Part shown: positions 24,973 to 34,085 of the stretch, piece after piece
How the letters are laid out: the number at the start of each line of letters is the position of its first letter
Position numbering within the stretch: the stretch's first letter is position 1
Origin: Niastella populi
GTDB taxonomy: Bacteria; Bacteroidota; Bacteroidia; Chitinophagales; Chitinophagaceae
Length of the DNA stretch: 64,000 bases
Reading direction: 5' to 3'
Assembly (NCBI RefSeq): GCF_002078015.1
Contig: NZ_LWBP01000100.1
Span: 1-64,000, forward strand
Program-made: the position numbers and the translations under genes
Notes under the pieces: generated by a model
Database searches by the model: none
What the model was told of the DNA's origin: nothing
The model's input: the letters and a program-made list of their open reading frames with translations, nothing else

Positions 24973-27381
24973 CTACCATTGGACCTTATACATTATATCG
25001 GGAAAGAACCCTACCTGGTAAACGGTTCCCACCCGTTTTTGCACTTCGCTATACCGTTGAACGAACACATTATCGCGGTTGGTCACGTTCTGCAGATCGA
25101 GGTAAATGGTTTGCGATAAGCGGCGTTTGCTGCTGTTAAGGCGAAAACCAAACCGGGTATCGAGGCGGAAATAATCGGGAAACTGCTCTGCGTTGTAAAA
25201 GCGTTCATCTAGCTGCTCGCGCCTGGCAAGTTCAGAGGCTGCCAGGTCAACCGGCGTATAATACCGGCCGCCGGAGTAGGTCATTTTGATATCTACCGTA
25301 AATACGTTGCGGCCGCTGTTGCCCATTTTAAATTCTTTACCGGCCAGCATATTCAAAACGTTGCGATTATTGAAAGTGGAATTGCGTTCTATACCATCGC
25401 TGCCCTTATATTTTGAATTGAACAATGAAGCGGTAGTAAGAAGGTAATATCCTTTGCTGAAAAACTTTTCTATTGTCAACTCCACGCCCTGGTTTGAACC
25501 GGTGCCATTATTAACCAATCCGGCTTTTTCAGGAAAAGTGAAATCGGCGCCGCTGTTCAGGATAGAGAACCCGCTTAAAATCTTCTCAACCGGCGCATCG
25601 AATATGCGTTGATAATAGGCTTCGGCTTTCAGTCGCCAGTCTTTGGCAAACGCCCAGTCGTACCCGAGAATGTAATGGTGTGCTTTGGTAAAACCCAGGT
25701 CGCGGTTGCTTTGATCAAATACACCATTCGGCATTTTTTCCTGGTACAGGTACACAGGGGCAGGCTGTAACTGGCTATGCAAGCCATAACTCAATGTAAT
25801 GGTCTTTGTATTGTCGGGTGCATAGCTCAATGATGCCCGCGGCTCAACGGCCGATGCATCGTTGAAGGTGTAGAACATGCCATGTACGCCTGCATTGAGC
25901 GATAATTTCCCGGTAAAACGGTATTTACCCTGTACATAAGGCTGCAGCAGCCATGAACTGCCGTCATAATCGCGCATGATCTGCCAGCCGGGGCGGCTCT
26001 CGCGGGTTTCGAGGTACGTATCGAGCCCATTCTGCTCTGCTAAAAATCCACCCCGCACAGTAAACCGGGCATTTAATTTTGAATTGATATAGGTTGAAAA
26101 CCGCAGGCCAGTATTTTCCGTTTTCTGGCTGGTAACGTACTCACGTTCGGGTAATGAATCGTAATATTTATAGCCATCGCCCTGGTTACTGGTATACGAA
26201 TACGACAGCACTGAACGGATGTAGGAATTGCGGCCTACATCGATAGTATGTTTTATACCAACAACACCTATACGTGATTTGAAATACGTATCCTCATCCG
26301 TTTCGGCGAACATATCGGCAGAGTCGAGATCGGCGCCGATGAAATCTATATTGCTGATACCGCCCATACCAAAAATGCCGAACTTACCGAGCTTTGAATT
26401 GGCGAAATTGATATTGAAAATCAGGTCCTGGTACCTGGGAACGGCATCGGTACCAAATTGCAACCCAATTTGCTGACCCAGTTGGGCAAAGGAATACCGG
26501 TAACCTATCAGGAACGAGGAACCGTTCTTCTTTTTGCTCAGCGGCCCTTCTATCATTGCTTCAAGGCCACTAAACATATTCAGCTGCAGGGTCTTCTCCA
26601 CCTTATCTTTATTACCTGAACGTAAGGAAAGATCGAACACCGCGCCACTGGCATTGCCATATTCGGCAGGGAAAGCGCCGGTATAAAAATCGGAGTTCTT
26701 CAATGCATTGGTGTTTAGCGCACTTACCGGACCGCCGGTGGTACCAAGCGTTGAAAAGTGATTGGGATTGGGAATGGGCACGCCTTCCATACGCCATAAT
26801 ACCGCCGTGGGAGAATTACCCCGTACAACGATATCGTTGCGCGAATCGTTGGTAGATGATACGCCGGCGAAACTGCTGGCCAGCCGGGCCGGGTCGTTTC
26901 GTCCGCCTGCATACCTGGTTACTTCATCCATACTGAACGACCGGGCGCTGCTGCCCGCAAATTCGTTCAGGGCCATTCCCTTTCTCGCTTTTGGCGCCGT
27001 AACACTTACTTCATTGAGGGTACGGATCGATTCTTCGAGCGATACATCCAGTATTACCTGCTTGCCGATGGTTACCAGCACTTCAGGAATGGAAACCGGT
27101 TTATAACCAATGGAAGAGAACGAAATGCGCTGGCGGCCAACCGGCACATTCTCCAGCGTATAGTTACCGGCAGCATCGGTGGTGACACCCATCGACAGCC
27201 CGGCAACCGTTACACTAACACCGGCCAGCGGTTTTTCGGAGGCTTTGTCAATGATGGTACCTTTTACGGTTTGTGAAATTTGTTGCGCCTGTACGCCGAA
27301 GGCGTTGAATGAACCGATCATGAGCCAGGCGATGTATAACCCAATTGGTTTGTTAAAGTGGGAAGAACCTGTAAATAGCAT
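24973..27381 (-). CDS. TonB-dependent receptor with carboxypeptidase-regulatory N-domain (no SusD partner)
   Basis: An 802-residue outer-membrane receptor. After the signal region (NAFGVQAQQ) comes the carboxypeptidase-regulatory-like domain (TVKGTIIDKASEKPLAGVSVTV...SFSSIGYKPV). The plug has LASSFAGVSSTNDSRNDIVVRGNSPTAVLWRMEGVPIPNP and GAFPAEYGNASGAVFDLSLRSG; the barrel is shorter than SusC. No SusD follows, so it is not a standard glycan importer. The 135-base gap behind a LytS/LytTR pair in the same direction suggests regulation by, or co-transcription with, that system. Substrate unknown (siderophore, peptide or surface-sensing role possible). Confidence 0.92.
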   Translation of the reverse strand: MLFTGSSHFNKPIGLYIAWLMIGSFNAFGVQAQQISQTVKGTIIDKASEKPLAGVSVTVAGLSMGVTTDAAGNYTLENVPVGRQRISFSSIGYKPVSIPEVLVTIGKQVILDVSLEESIRTLNEVSVTAPKARKGMALNEFAGSSARSFSMDEVTRYAGGRNDPARLASSFAGVSSTNDSRNDIVVRGNSPTAVLWRMEGVPIPNPNHFSTLGTTGGPVSALNTNALKNSDFYTGAFPAEYGNASGAVFDLSLRSGNKDKVEKTLQLNMFSGLEAMIEGPLSKKKNGSSFLIGYRYSFAQLGQQIGLQFGTDAVPRYQDLIFNINFANSKLGKFGIFGMGGISNIDFIGADLDSADMFAETDEDTYFKSRIGVVGIKHTIDVGRNSYIRSVLSYSYTSNQGDGYKYYDSLPEREYVTSQKTENTGLRFSTYINSKLNARFTVRGGFLAEQNGLDTYLETRESRPGWQIMRDYDGSSWLLQPYVQGKYRFTGKLSLNAGVHGMFYTFNDASAVEPRASLSYAPDNTKTITLSYGLHSQLQPAPVYLYQEKMPNGVFDQSNRDLGFTKAHHYILGYDWAFAKDWRLKAEAYYQRIFDAPVEKILSGFSILNSGADFTFPEKAGLVNNGTGSNQGVELTIEKFFSKGYYLLTTASLFNSKYKGSDGIERNSTFNNRNVLNMLAGKEFKMGNSGRNVFTVDIKMTYSGGRYYTPVDLAASELARREQLDERFYNAEQFPDYFRLDTRFGFRLNSSKRRLSQTIYLDLQNVTNRDNVFVQRYSEVQKRVGTVYQVGFFPDIMYKVQW

Positions 27382-27516
27382 ATGTTGGTGGTTTCTTTAT
27401 GCCGCAAAAATGCATTCACAGGACTGATACAAAAAGCGTAATAGGCGACTAAAGGTAATACTTCGACATCACAGCCATTTGTGTAGATGACTTGAGTTGA
27501 CGAGTTAACTGGTTGA

Positions 27517-28233
27517 CTATAATTTATGACTGATCGCCCTATGCAACTCTTCCTTATAAAAATCACTTACGGGTATAACATGTTCACCGATGTAAACCCG
27601 GTTCTTACGAATGAACGTGATCTTGTCAATGGAAACCATAAAGGATTTGTGCACGCGCACAAAACGGGTCGGAGGCAGTTTATCGGCCAGGGATTTCATG
27701 GCCAGTTTGGTAATGACGGGTTTGTCGTTTTTGAGCAGATAGATCTTCATATAATCCCTAATAGATTCCATATGCGTGATCTCCTGTACTGCTATTTTTA
27801 CGAGGCTGTATTCGACATTTACAAAGAAATAATCATTGGTAGGCTGTACAGCCGCTGAAGGGAGGCCCTGTTTCTTGAGAGTACAGAAGTCAGCCGCCTT
27901 GTTCACGGCCCGCAGAAAACGTTCGAAGGTAACCGGCTTTACCAGGTAATCGAGTACATCGAGCTCAAAGCCTTCCAATGCATATTTTTTGAACGCCGTG
28001 ATAAAGATCACAACCGGTTTATAGGTTAACGACTGCAGGAACTGGGTGCCGGTAACACCCGGCATTTGGATATCGAGAAAGATAAGATCGATCTGTTCGC
28101 GGCGCAATACATCCATGGCCTCGTACGCGTTCCTGCAACGCTGCACCAGGTGCAGGAAGGGAATGCGTTTGATGTTATCTTCCAGCAGATCGAGCGATAA
28201 GGCTTCATCATCGACAGCCAGGCATTTAATCAT
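27517..28233 (-). CDS. LytTR-family response regulator
   Basis: A 238-residue two-component regulator. The receiver domain (1-115) has the acidic pair at VDDE (8-10), phosphoacceptor Asp54 in IFLDIQMPG, and the conserved Lys99 in DYLVKPVTF. The LytTR DNA-binding domain (~135-235) shows FFVNVEYSLVKIAVQEITHMES, and FVRVHKSFMVSIDKITFIRKNRV. Its start overlaps the histidine kinase stop by eight bases, marking a translationally coupled cognate pair. Target genes probably include the receptor immediately downstream. Confidence 0.95.
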   Translation of the reverse strand: MIKCLAVDDEALSLDLLEDNIKRIPFLHLVQRCRNAYEAMDVLRREQIDLIFLDIQMPGVTGTQFLQSLTYKPVVIFITAFKKYALEGFELDVLDYLVKPVTFERFLRAVNKAADFCTLKKQGLPSAAVQPTNDYFFVNVEYSLVKIAVQEITHMESIRDYMKIYLLKNDKPVITKLAMKSLADKLPPTRFVRVHKSFMVSIDKITFIRKNRVYIGEHVIPVSDFYKEELHRAISHKL

Positions 28234-29227
28234 GCGTTACGATTTTAAGACAGGCATGAAACCAGTTGTCTTTCCTTTGGGCCGCCAACTGGTGTTTACC
28301 CGGATACAATATTTTTAACCGCCGTTCAAGATTGGTTAAGCCAATGCCTTTTGTTTTATCGGCCACCTGGGCCTTATAGGGAATGGTTTTATTGGAAACC
28401 GTTAACGACACCTCCTTTTCCGCTACTGCCAGCTCTATATTGATCTCCGGTTCATCGGCCACATTTACCCCATGCTTAAACGCATTTTCGATCAGTGGTA
28501 TCAGTAACATTGGTTCAATGATATGAGAATAATTTCCGGGCTGCACCATGAACAGGATCTTCACCGAATCGCCAAAACGCATCGTTTGCAGATCGATATA
28601 ACTACGAATGTATTCTACCTCCTTGTTCAGACTCACTTTTTCGTCATCTGAATCATACAGCATATAATGCATCAGGTTCGACATCTTTAACAGGGCAGGC
28701 TCGAGCAGGTCAGATTTTTTCCGCGCCAGCGACACCATGCTGTTGAGCGCATTGAACATGAAGTGCGGGCTCACCTGTGAGCGCAAAAAAGAAAGCTCCA
28801 TGGTAAGGGTTTCTTTTTGCAGCCGGTCGTTTTGCATTACATCGATGATAAACCGGTAACTGGTAGCGGTTCCCATTACAAACAACCCGATAAAGATCTT
28901 AACCACAATACCTGCAAAGATCGCATACAAAGGCAGTTCCCCTGCCACCACCATGAAACAACCGGTGATGAGCGAAAACAAAAAGCCTGTGCCCAGGATA
29001 GCCAGGATGTAAGCCGCTAACCGCTTTTTCAACAATAACCGGGGATACAATACATAGGCGCTAAAATAGAAACCGGCGGTTTGCAATGCGGTGAATATGA
29101 TGGTATGCCATTGCAGGTAATTGGGCGTTTTCGCATCTTTGAGCGGCATAACAAAGATGGGAACCAGTATGATCAATGTGGTAAATAATACATGCAGTAA
29201 TATGTAAACCAGTTTTCTCCGAGACAT
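28226..29227 (-). CDS. LytS-like sensor histidine kinase
   Basis: A 333-residue membrane sensor kinase. The N-half has about four membrane spans (residues ~8-27, ~42-60, ~70-93, ~103-125) with no large outer domain, so the signal is probably sensed in or at the membrane. The kinase core has the LytS/YehU-type H-box SFLRSQVSPHFMFNALNS (His155), N-box IPLIENAFKHG and G-box GIGLTNLERRL. It phosphorylates the overlapping LytTR regulator. Length and layout are normal for this Bacteroidota family. Confidence 0.95.
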   Translation of the reverse strand: MSRRKLVYILLHVLFTTLIILVPIFVMPLKDAKTPNYLQWHTIIFTALQTAGFYFSAYVLYPRLLLKKRLAAYILAILGTGFLFSLITGCFMVVAGELPLYAIFAGIVVKIFIGLFVMGTATSYRFIIDVMQNDRLQKETLTMELSFLRSQVSPHFMFNALNSMVSLARKKSDLLEPALLKMSNLMHYMLYDSDDEKVSLNKEVEYIRSYIDLQTMRFGDSVKILFMVQPGNYSHIIEPMLLIPLIENAFKHGVNVADEPEINIELAVAEKEVSLTVSNKTIPYKAQVADKTKGIGLTNLERRLKILYPGKHQLAAQRKDNWFHACLKIVTHD

Positions 29228-29347
29228 ATTTCAATTGAAAGCACGAATGTAATTTTTTTAACATTACCAGACAGACGTGAATGATAACCGGGCTTTTTCC
29301 GGCGATAAAACATCCTTTTTAGCAGATACACTCCTTTCCCAAGGTAG

Positions 29348-29545
29348 AGTTATTCAGTTCTGAGTTCTTAGTTTTTAGTTCCTTTATACGGGACGACTGA
29401 TTAAATTCCAATGTTCCGAAAGTTCATCAGCCCGGGGCTCCTCCATTTGCAAGGCAACCGTACCCACTGCTCTCAAAAACCGATTGACGACTCCAGCTGA
29501 TGAACTTACAACTTAAAAACTGAATAACTGAATAACTGAACAACC
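29348..29545. repeat. Repeat-hairpin: GTTATTCAG/CTGAATAAC words flanking a 160-base loop
   Basis: The left side starts GAGTTATTCAGTTCTGAGTTC. The right side has CTGAATAACTGAATAACTGAAC at about 29519-29541, the reverse complement. The same octamer family occurs as long arrays around the second GH105 gene, 27-29 kb away. Confidence 0.75.
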
Positions 29546-29789
29546 GGCTTGTCAACTCACTTTTAATGATTTATCTCATCTTTTAGCCTTTTTCCATGCC
29601 TTCCCCCTTACCTTTGCCCGCCCCTTATAAACGCCCAACTTACCGGTGCCGCTAAAATCGTTAGCTTCCCCTACCGCCATTTACGGGTTTACCCTGATAT
29701 GCTGCAACCGGCAGCAGAAGTAATTTTTGTGGATTCATAGTTTAAATGTTATTTTGACACGAAACAGGATGTATGGGCGGTTCAGGCTG

Positions 29790-29797
29790 TATCTTTG
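29790..29797 (+). promoter_or_regulatory. Candidate -7 promoter box for araB
   Basis: TATCTTTG matches the Bacteroidota -7 consensus TAnnTTTG exactly, 68 bases before the araB ATG. A TTTG at 29753-29756 is too far away (33-base spacing) to be a normal -33 element, so recognition may depend on an activator. Confidence 0.5.
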
Positions 29798-29864
29798 TAT
29801 CAGATCTGCGGTCATCGTCCCAATCGGGTCTTCATAAAAAAACTTACTTGTTTTAGTTGTCGAT

Positions 29865-31568
29865 ATGAAAAAAGAAAATTATGTAATAGGTGTTGACTAT
29901 GGCACAGATTCAGTGCGGTCGATCATCGCCAACGCTGCCAATGGGCAGGAAGTAGCTTCTGCAGTATTTTATTATCCCCGCTGGAAAGACGGTTTGTATT
30001 GCGATCCCGGCGTTAACCAGTTCAGACAGCATCCGCTCGACTACCTGGAAGGCCTGGAACAAACCATTACCCGTTGCCTGGTGCAGGCGGGCCCTTCAGT
30101 AACGGCCAATATCAGGGCCATTTCAATTGACACTACCGGATCTACACCGGTAGCAGTAGACGAAACCGGTACTCCCCTCGCCCTGTTGCCTCGTTTTGAA
30201 AAGAATCCCAATGCCATGTTCGTGCTTTGGAAAGACCATACGTCTGTTCCCGAAGCGGCTGAAATAAACGCCCATGCTGAGAAGTATGACGTCAACTACC
30301 TGCAATATGTAGGGGGCATTTATTCTTCAGAATGGTTCTGGGCCAAGCTGTTACACATTTTGCGTGAAGACAGCGAGGTACGCGGGGCCTGTCATTCATG
30401 GGTTGAACATTGCGACTGGATCCCCTTCGTACTTACAGGCGGTAAAGCTGTTTCTGCCATGAAACGCGGCGTATGCGCTGCCGGTCACAAAGCCCTGTGG
30501 GCTGCGGAATTCGGCGGTTTGCCCCCTGAACAATTCTTTACCGATCTTGATCCGTTGTTGACCGGATTTACCAAACGGCTTTTCACAAAAACATATACAG
30601 CCGACCAGGCTGCCGGCACCCTTAGTAAAGAATGGGCCGAAAAACTGGGCCTTTCTACCGACGTAATTATCGGAGTTGGCGCTTTTGACGCCCATATGGG
30701 CGCGGTTGGCGGACAAATTGAACCCTACCACCTCAGTAAGGTAATGGGAACTTCTACCTGCGATATGCTGGTGGCTCCGCTGAACGAAGTTGAAGGCAAA
30801 CTGGTAAAAGGTATTTGCGGACAGGTGCCCGGCTCTGTGATCCCCGGCATGATGGGACTGGAAGCCGGACAAAGTGCATTTGGCGATGCCTATGCCTGGT
30901 TCAAACAGGTGCTTACCTGGCCTTTGCAACATGTACTGGGACAATCATCTCTCGTTAATTCCGAAACAGCCAAAGCGCTTATTCAGGAAACAGCCGACAA
31001 ACTGATCCCTGAACTCAGCAAACAGGCTGCATCGATCGTGATCGATGAGCACAGCGAACTGGCGGTTGACTGGTTCAATGGCCGCCGAACACCCGACGCC
31101 AGCCAGGAGTTGAAAGGCGCCATCACTGGCCTGAACCTTGGCAGCGATGCCCCCCGGATCTTCAGGGCAATTGTAGAAGCTACCTGTTTTGGCGCCAAAG
31201 CCATTGTAGACCGCTTCAATGATGAAGGCGTTCCGGTAAAAGGATTGATCGGCCTCGGCGGCGTGGCAAAAAAATCGCCGTTCATTATGCAAATGATGGC
31301 CGACGTTATGAACATGCCAATCCGCATTCATAAGTCAGAACAAACCTGCGCCCTTGGCGCCGCTATGTTTGCCGCTACCGCTGCCGGCATCTACAATAAA
31401 GTGGAAGATGCCATGAATGCCATGGGCCAGGGCTTCGACGCCACTTACTATCCCGACAAATCGAAAGTGGCCCTTTACCAGGCGCGTTATAAAAAATATC
31501 ATAACCTGGGTGGATTCGTAGAGAATACGGTGAAAGTAAAATCTAAAGAATCGGCATTGTCAAATTAA
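29865..31568 (+). CDS. araB: L-ribulokinase
   Basis: A 567-residue FGGY-family kinase that phosphorylates L-ribulose to L-ribulose-5-phosphate. The start YVIGVDYGTDSVRSIIANA is the phosphate-1 motif of AraB. IDTTGSTPVAVDETG, DAHMGAVGGQIEPYHLSKVMGTSTCDM and GLGGVAKKSPFIMQMMADVM in the C-terminal half are diagnostic of ribulokinase as opposed to xylulokinase. Length is standard. It heads a four-gene plus-strand operon (araB-araD-araA-symporter) with a -7 box upstream. A short repeat-hairpin separates it from araD. Confidence 0.97.
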   Translation: MKKENYVIGVDYGTDSVRSIIANAANGQEVASAVFYYPRWKDGLYCDPGVNQFRQHPLDYLEGLEQTITRCLVQAGPSVTANIRAISIDTTGSTPVAVDETGTPLALLPRFEKNPNAMFVLWKDHTSVPEAAEINAHAEKYDVNYLQYVGGIYSSEWFWAKLLHILREDSEVRGACHSWVEHCDWIPFVLTGGKAVSAMKRGVCAAGHKALWAAEFGGLPPEQFFTDLDPLLTGFTKRLFTKTYTADQAAGTLSKEWAEKLGLSTDVIIGVGAFDAHMGAVGGQIEPYHLSKVMGTSTCDMLVAPLNEVEGKLVKGICGQVPGSVIPGMMGLEAGQSAFGDAYAWFKQVLTWPLQHVLGQSSLVNSETAKALIQETADKLIPELSKQAASIVIDEHSELAVDWFNGRRTPDASQELKGAITGLNLGSDAPRIFRAIVEATCFGAKAIVDRFNDEGVPVKGLIGLGGVAKKSPFIMQMMADVMNMPIRIHKSEQTCALGAAMFAATAAGIYNKVEDAMNAMGQGFDATYYPDKSKVALYQARYKKYHNLGGFVENTVKVKSKESALSN

Positions 31569-31574
31569 TAGCCT

Positions 31575-31622
31575 GTTGCCAGTTACCAGGTCCCGGTTAC
31601 CCGGAAACCGGCAACCGGCAAC
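31575..31622. repeat. Repeat-hairpin between araB and araD
   Basis: GTTGCCAGTTACCAGGTCCCGGTTAC (31575-31600) is followed directly by its approximate reverse complement CCGGAAACCGGCAACCGGCAAC. Its words (CCGGTTACC, CCAGTTACC) recur at 61261-61349 and 42930-42985. Confidence 0.75.
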
Positions 31623-31633
31623 TTTTTTATATC

Positions 31634-32332
31634 ATGAGCAAGTATCAACACATACAAGAAGCCTGTTACAAGGCCAACATGCAACTACCGGAACTGAACC
31701 TGGTATTATTCACCTTTGGTAATGTAAGTGTCGCCGACAGGAACCTCGGTGTTTTTGCTATTAAACCCAGCGGCGTTCCCTACAGGGACCTGACCCCTGC
31801 AAAAATGGTCATCGTTGATTTCGATGGCAAAATCATCAGCGGCGATCTGCGTCCTTCAAGCGATACGAAAACACATGCCGTTTTATATGCTGAGTGGGAA
31901 AAGATAGGCGCCATTGTGCATACGCACAGCACCTATGCTACCGCGTGGGCACAGGCGCAACGCGACATTCCCATCTTTGGCACAACGCATGCCGACCATA
32001 ATACCGTAGACATTCCCTGCGCACCGCCGATGAGCGATGACATGATAAAAGGGAACTATGAATTTGAGACCGGTTACCAGATCATCAATTGTTTTAAGGA
32101 AAGAAAACTGTCGTACGAGGAAGTGGAAATGGTGTTGGTAGGCAATCACGCCCCGTTTGCCTGGGGCAAAAATGGCGACAAAGCCGTATATAACGCCGCA
32201 GTACTTGAAGAGGTTGCCCGCATGGCTTACCTCACCGAGCAGATAAACCCGAAAGCGCCCCGGTTAAAAGACGCGCTTATCGACAAGCACTGGCAAAGGA
32301 AACATGGGAAAGACGCCTATTATGGGCAGTAG
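31634..32332 (+). CDS. araD: L-ribulose-5-phosphate 4-epimerase
   Basis: A 232-residue class II aldolase-fold enzyme that converts L-ribulose-5-phosphate to D-xylulose-5-phosphate, the last step of the arabinose route. Visible features are the substrate loop FGNVSVADRNLGVFAIKPSGVPY, the zinc histidines in HTHSTYATAWAQAQ, GTTHADH, and the C-terminal VLVGNHAPFAWGKN. Length matches the family. It lies second in the operon, an unusual but common Bacteroidota order. Confidence 0.97.
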   Translation: MSKYQHIQEACYKANMQLPELNLVLFTFGNVSVADRNLGVFAIKPSGVPYRDLTPAKMVIVDFDGKIISGDLRPSSDTKTHAVLYAEWEKIGAIVHTHSTYATAWAQAQRDIPIFGTTHADHNTVDIPCAPPMSDDMIKGNYEFETGYQIINCFKERKLSYEEVEMVLVGNHAPFAWGKNGDKAVYNAAVLEEVARMAYLTEQINPKAPRLKDALIDKHWQRKHGKDAYYGQ

Positions 32333-32448
32333 AAATAACGAATATTGAATTTCGAATGTTGAATGACGAAGTGAAATACAGAATGAAAAATTGAAAGCTG
32401 CCTGTATTTCATTATCACAATATCAAATTATCACATTATCAAATTAGT
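32333..32448. repeat. Repeat-hairpin between araD and araA
   Basis: Left half has ATTGAATTTCGAATGTTGAAT words and GAAATACAG; right half has CTGTATTTCATTATCAC and ATATCAAATTATCACATTATC words. The GAAATACAG/CTGTATTTC core and flanking AT words pair across a short loop. Confidence 0.7.
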
Positions 32449-32449
32449 T

Positions 32450-33949
32450 ATGGAAGATTTGAAAAAACTGGAAGTCTGGTTTGTAACAGGAAGCCAACAC
32501 CTGTATGGCGAAGAAACCCTGAAACAGGTAGCCGAACACTCAACACAGATTGCGCGGTCAATTGATAAAGACCCTGCCATTCCGGTTCGGGTTGTATTCA
32601 AACCCGTAGTAAAGTCGCCTGAAGAAATTTACCAGGTTTGCGTTGAAGCCAACACTACCCCTACCTGTATCGGTATCATGGCCTGGATGCATACCTTCTC
32701 CCCTGCCAAAATGTGGATCGGCGGGTTGAAAGTGTTGCAAAAACCTTTGTTACACCTGCACACCCAGTTTAACCGCGATATTCCGTGGAGCAGCATCGAT
32801 ATGGACTTCATGAACCTGAACCAAAGCGCCCATGGCGACCGCGAGTTCGGTTTTATGGTAAGCCGGATGCGCATGAACAGAAAAGTGGTTGTAGGCCACT
32901 GGCAGGAAAGCCAGGTGGTGAACAGCGTAAGCGTTTGGATGCGCGCTGCAGCCGGCTGGAACGACTGGCAAAACGCCCGTTTCTGCCGCTTTGGCGATAA
33001 CATGCGCCAGGTAGCGGTTACCGAAGGCGATAAAGTAGAAGCAGAATTGAAATTCGGCTATTCCGTTAACGGTTATGGCATCGGCGATCTGGTAAAAGTG
33101 ATCAATGATGTAAGCGACAGCGCCATTGGCCAAACCGTAGCCGAATATGAAGAGATATACACCGTACAGGCGCCCCTGCGCAAAGGCGGCGATCGCCATA
33201 AAGAGCTGCGCGAGGCCGCAAAGATCGAGATCGGCATGCGCAACTTTTTGAAAGCAGGCAATTTCAAAGGTTATACCGACACTTTTGAAGATCTGCACGG
33301 CATGGTGCAGTTACCCGGTATCGCTTCTCAGCGCCTGATGGCGGAAGGATACGGTTTTGGCGGCGAAGGCGACTGGAAAACTTCAGCCCTCGTGCGCGCC
33401 ATGAAAGTAATGGCAACCGGTTTAAAAGGCGGTAACTCATTCATGGAAGACTATACCTATCATTTCGACCCCAATAACCAACTGGTGCTGGGCTCACATA
33501 TGCTGGAGATCTGTCCGTCGATCGCCAATGACAAACCAACGGTTGAAGTTCACCCGCTGGGCATCGGTGGCAAAGCAGACCCCGTTCGCCTGGTGTTCAA
33601 TGCAGGTTCGGGACCGGCCCTTAACGCCTCTATAGTCGATATGGGTAACCGTTTCCGCCTTATCGTAAACGAAGTGGTAGCAGTTGACCCAATTGAAAGC
33701 CTGCCGAAATTACCGGTAGCGCGTGTATTGTGGAAACCTTACCCAGATATGAAAACAGGTTGCGCGGCGTGGATCCTGGCAGGCGGCGCACACCATACCG
33801 GCTACAGCCAGAACCTGACCGCCGAGCATATGGAAGATTTTGCCGAGATGGCTGGCATCGAGTACTTATTGATCGGCAAAAACAGCAATCTGTACGACAT
33901 TAAGAATCAATTAAGATGGAATGATTTGTATTATCGTCATTCGATTTAA
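32450..33949 (+). CDS. araA: L-arabinose isomerase
   Basis: A 499-residue cytoplasmic Mn-dependent isomerase converting L-arabinose to L-ribulose. The start [21 protein letters not shown] and the segments [23 protein letters not shown] (split here by no gaps), [14 protein letters not shown], and [18 protein letters not shown] with its metal-binding Glu, plus [12 protein letters not shown], are hallmarks of AraA. Length matches the family exactly. It is preceded by a repeat-hairpin and followed by a perfect 17-bp inverted repeat before the symporter gene. Confidence 0.97.
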   Translation: MEDLKKLEVWFVTGSQHLYGEETLKQVAEHSTQIARSIDKDPAIPVRVVFKPVVKSPEEIYQVCVEANTTPTCIGIMAWMHTFSPAKMWIGGLKVLQKPLLHLHTQFNRDIPWSSIDMDFMNLNQSAHGDREFGFMVSRMRMNRKVVVGHWQESQVVNSVSVWMRAAAGWNDWQNARFCRFGDNMRQVAVTEGDKVEAELKFGYSVNGYGIGDLVKVINDVSDSAIGQTVAEYEEIYTVQAPLRKGGDRHKELREAAKIEIGMRNFLKAGNFKGYTDTFEDLHGMVQLPGIASQRLMAEGYGFGGEGDWKTSALVRAMKVMATGLKGGNSFMEDYTYHFDPNNQLVLGSHMLEICPSIANDKPTVEVHPLGIGGKADPVRLVFNAGSGPALNASIVDMGNRFRLIVNEVVAVDPIESLPKLPVARVLWKPYPDMKTGCAAWILAGGAHHTGYSQNLTAEHMEDFAEMAGIEYLLIGKNSNLYDIKNQLRWNDLYYRHSI

Positions 33950-33975
33950 AAATAATTCCACATATTGCAGCCTCA

Positions 33976-34014
33976 TTTGCGAAAACTTCACCTTTTGGGT
34001 GAAGTTTTCGCAAA
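33976..34014. repeat. Perfect 17-bp inverted repeat between araA and the symporter gene
   Basis: TTTGCGAAAACTTCACC (33976-33992) and GGTGAAGTTTTCGCAAA (33998-34014) pair perfectly across a five-base loop. No T run follows, so it is not a standard terminator. It may be an RNA-processing or mRNA-stabilising stem. Confidence 0.85.
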
Positions 34015-34085
34015 TAACAGCTTAAAAGGCTTTAAAAGCTTAAAAAGCCTCTAAATAACAACCAACATTCACGACTAAAAAACTT

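Larger units (their letters stand above)
29228..29864. other. Divergent regulatory region upstream of the arabinose operon
   Basis: About 640 bases without a gene. It contains a large repeat-hairpin (29348-29545), a separate inverted pair GTTCATCAG/CTGATGAAC (about 29423 and 29498), and close to araB a Bacteroidota -7 box at 29790. No AraR-type operator was recognised and no regulator gene for arabinose lies in the window. Confidence 0.6.

Noticed and set aside
29753-29756. TTTG as a -33 promoter element for araB
   Set aside because: It lies 33 bases before the -7 box, well outside the usual spacing of about 19-21.
30396-30944. A 182-codon minus-strand open frame inside araB
   Set aside because: It lies entirely opposite a well-conserved kinase and its translation resembles no known protein.
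32750-33298. A 182-codon minus-strand open frame inside araA
   Set aside because: Antisense to the isomerase, with His/Ala/Phe-rich shadow composition.
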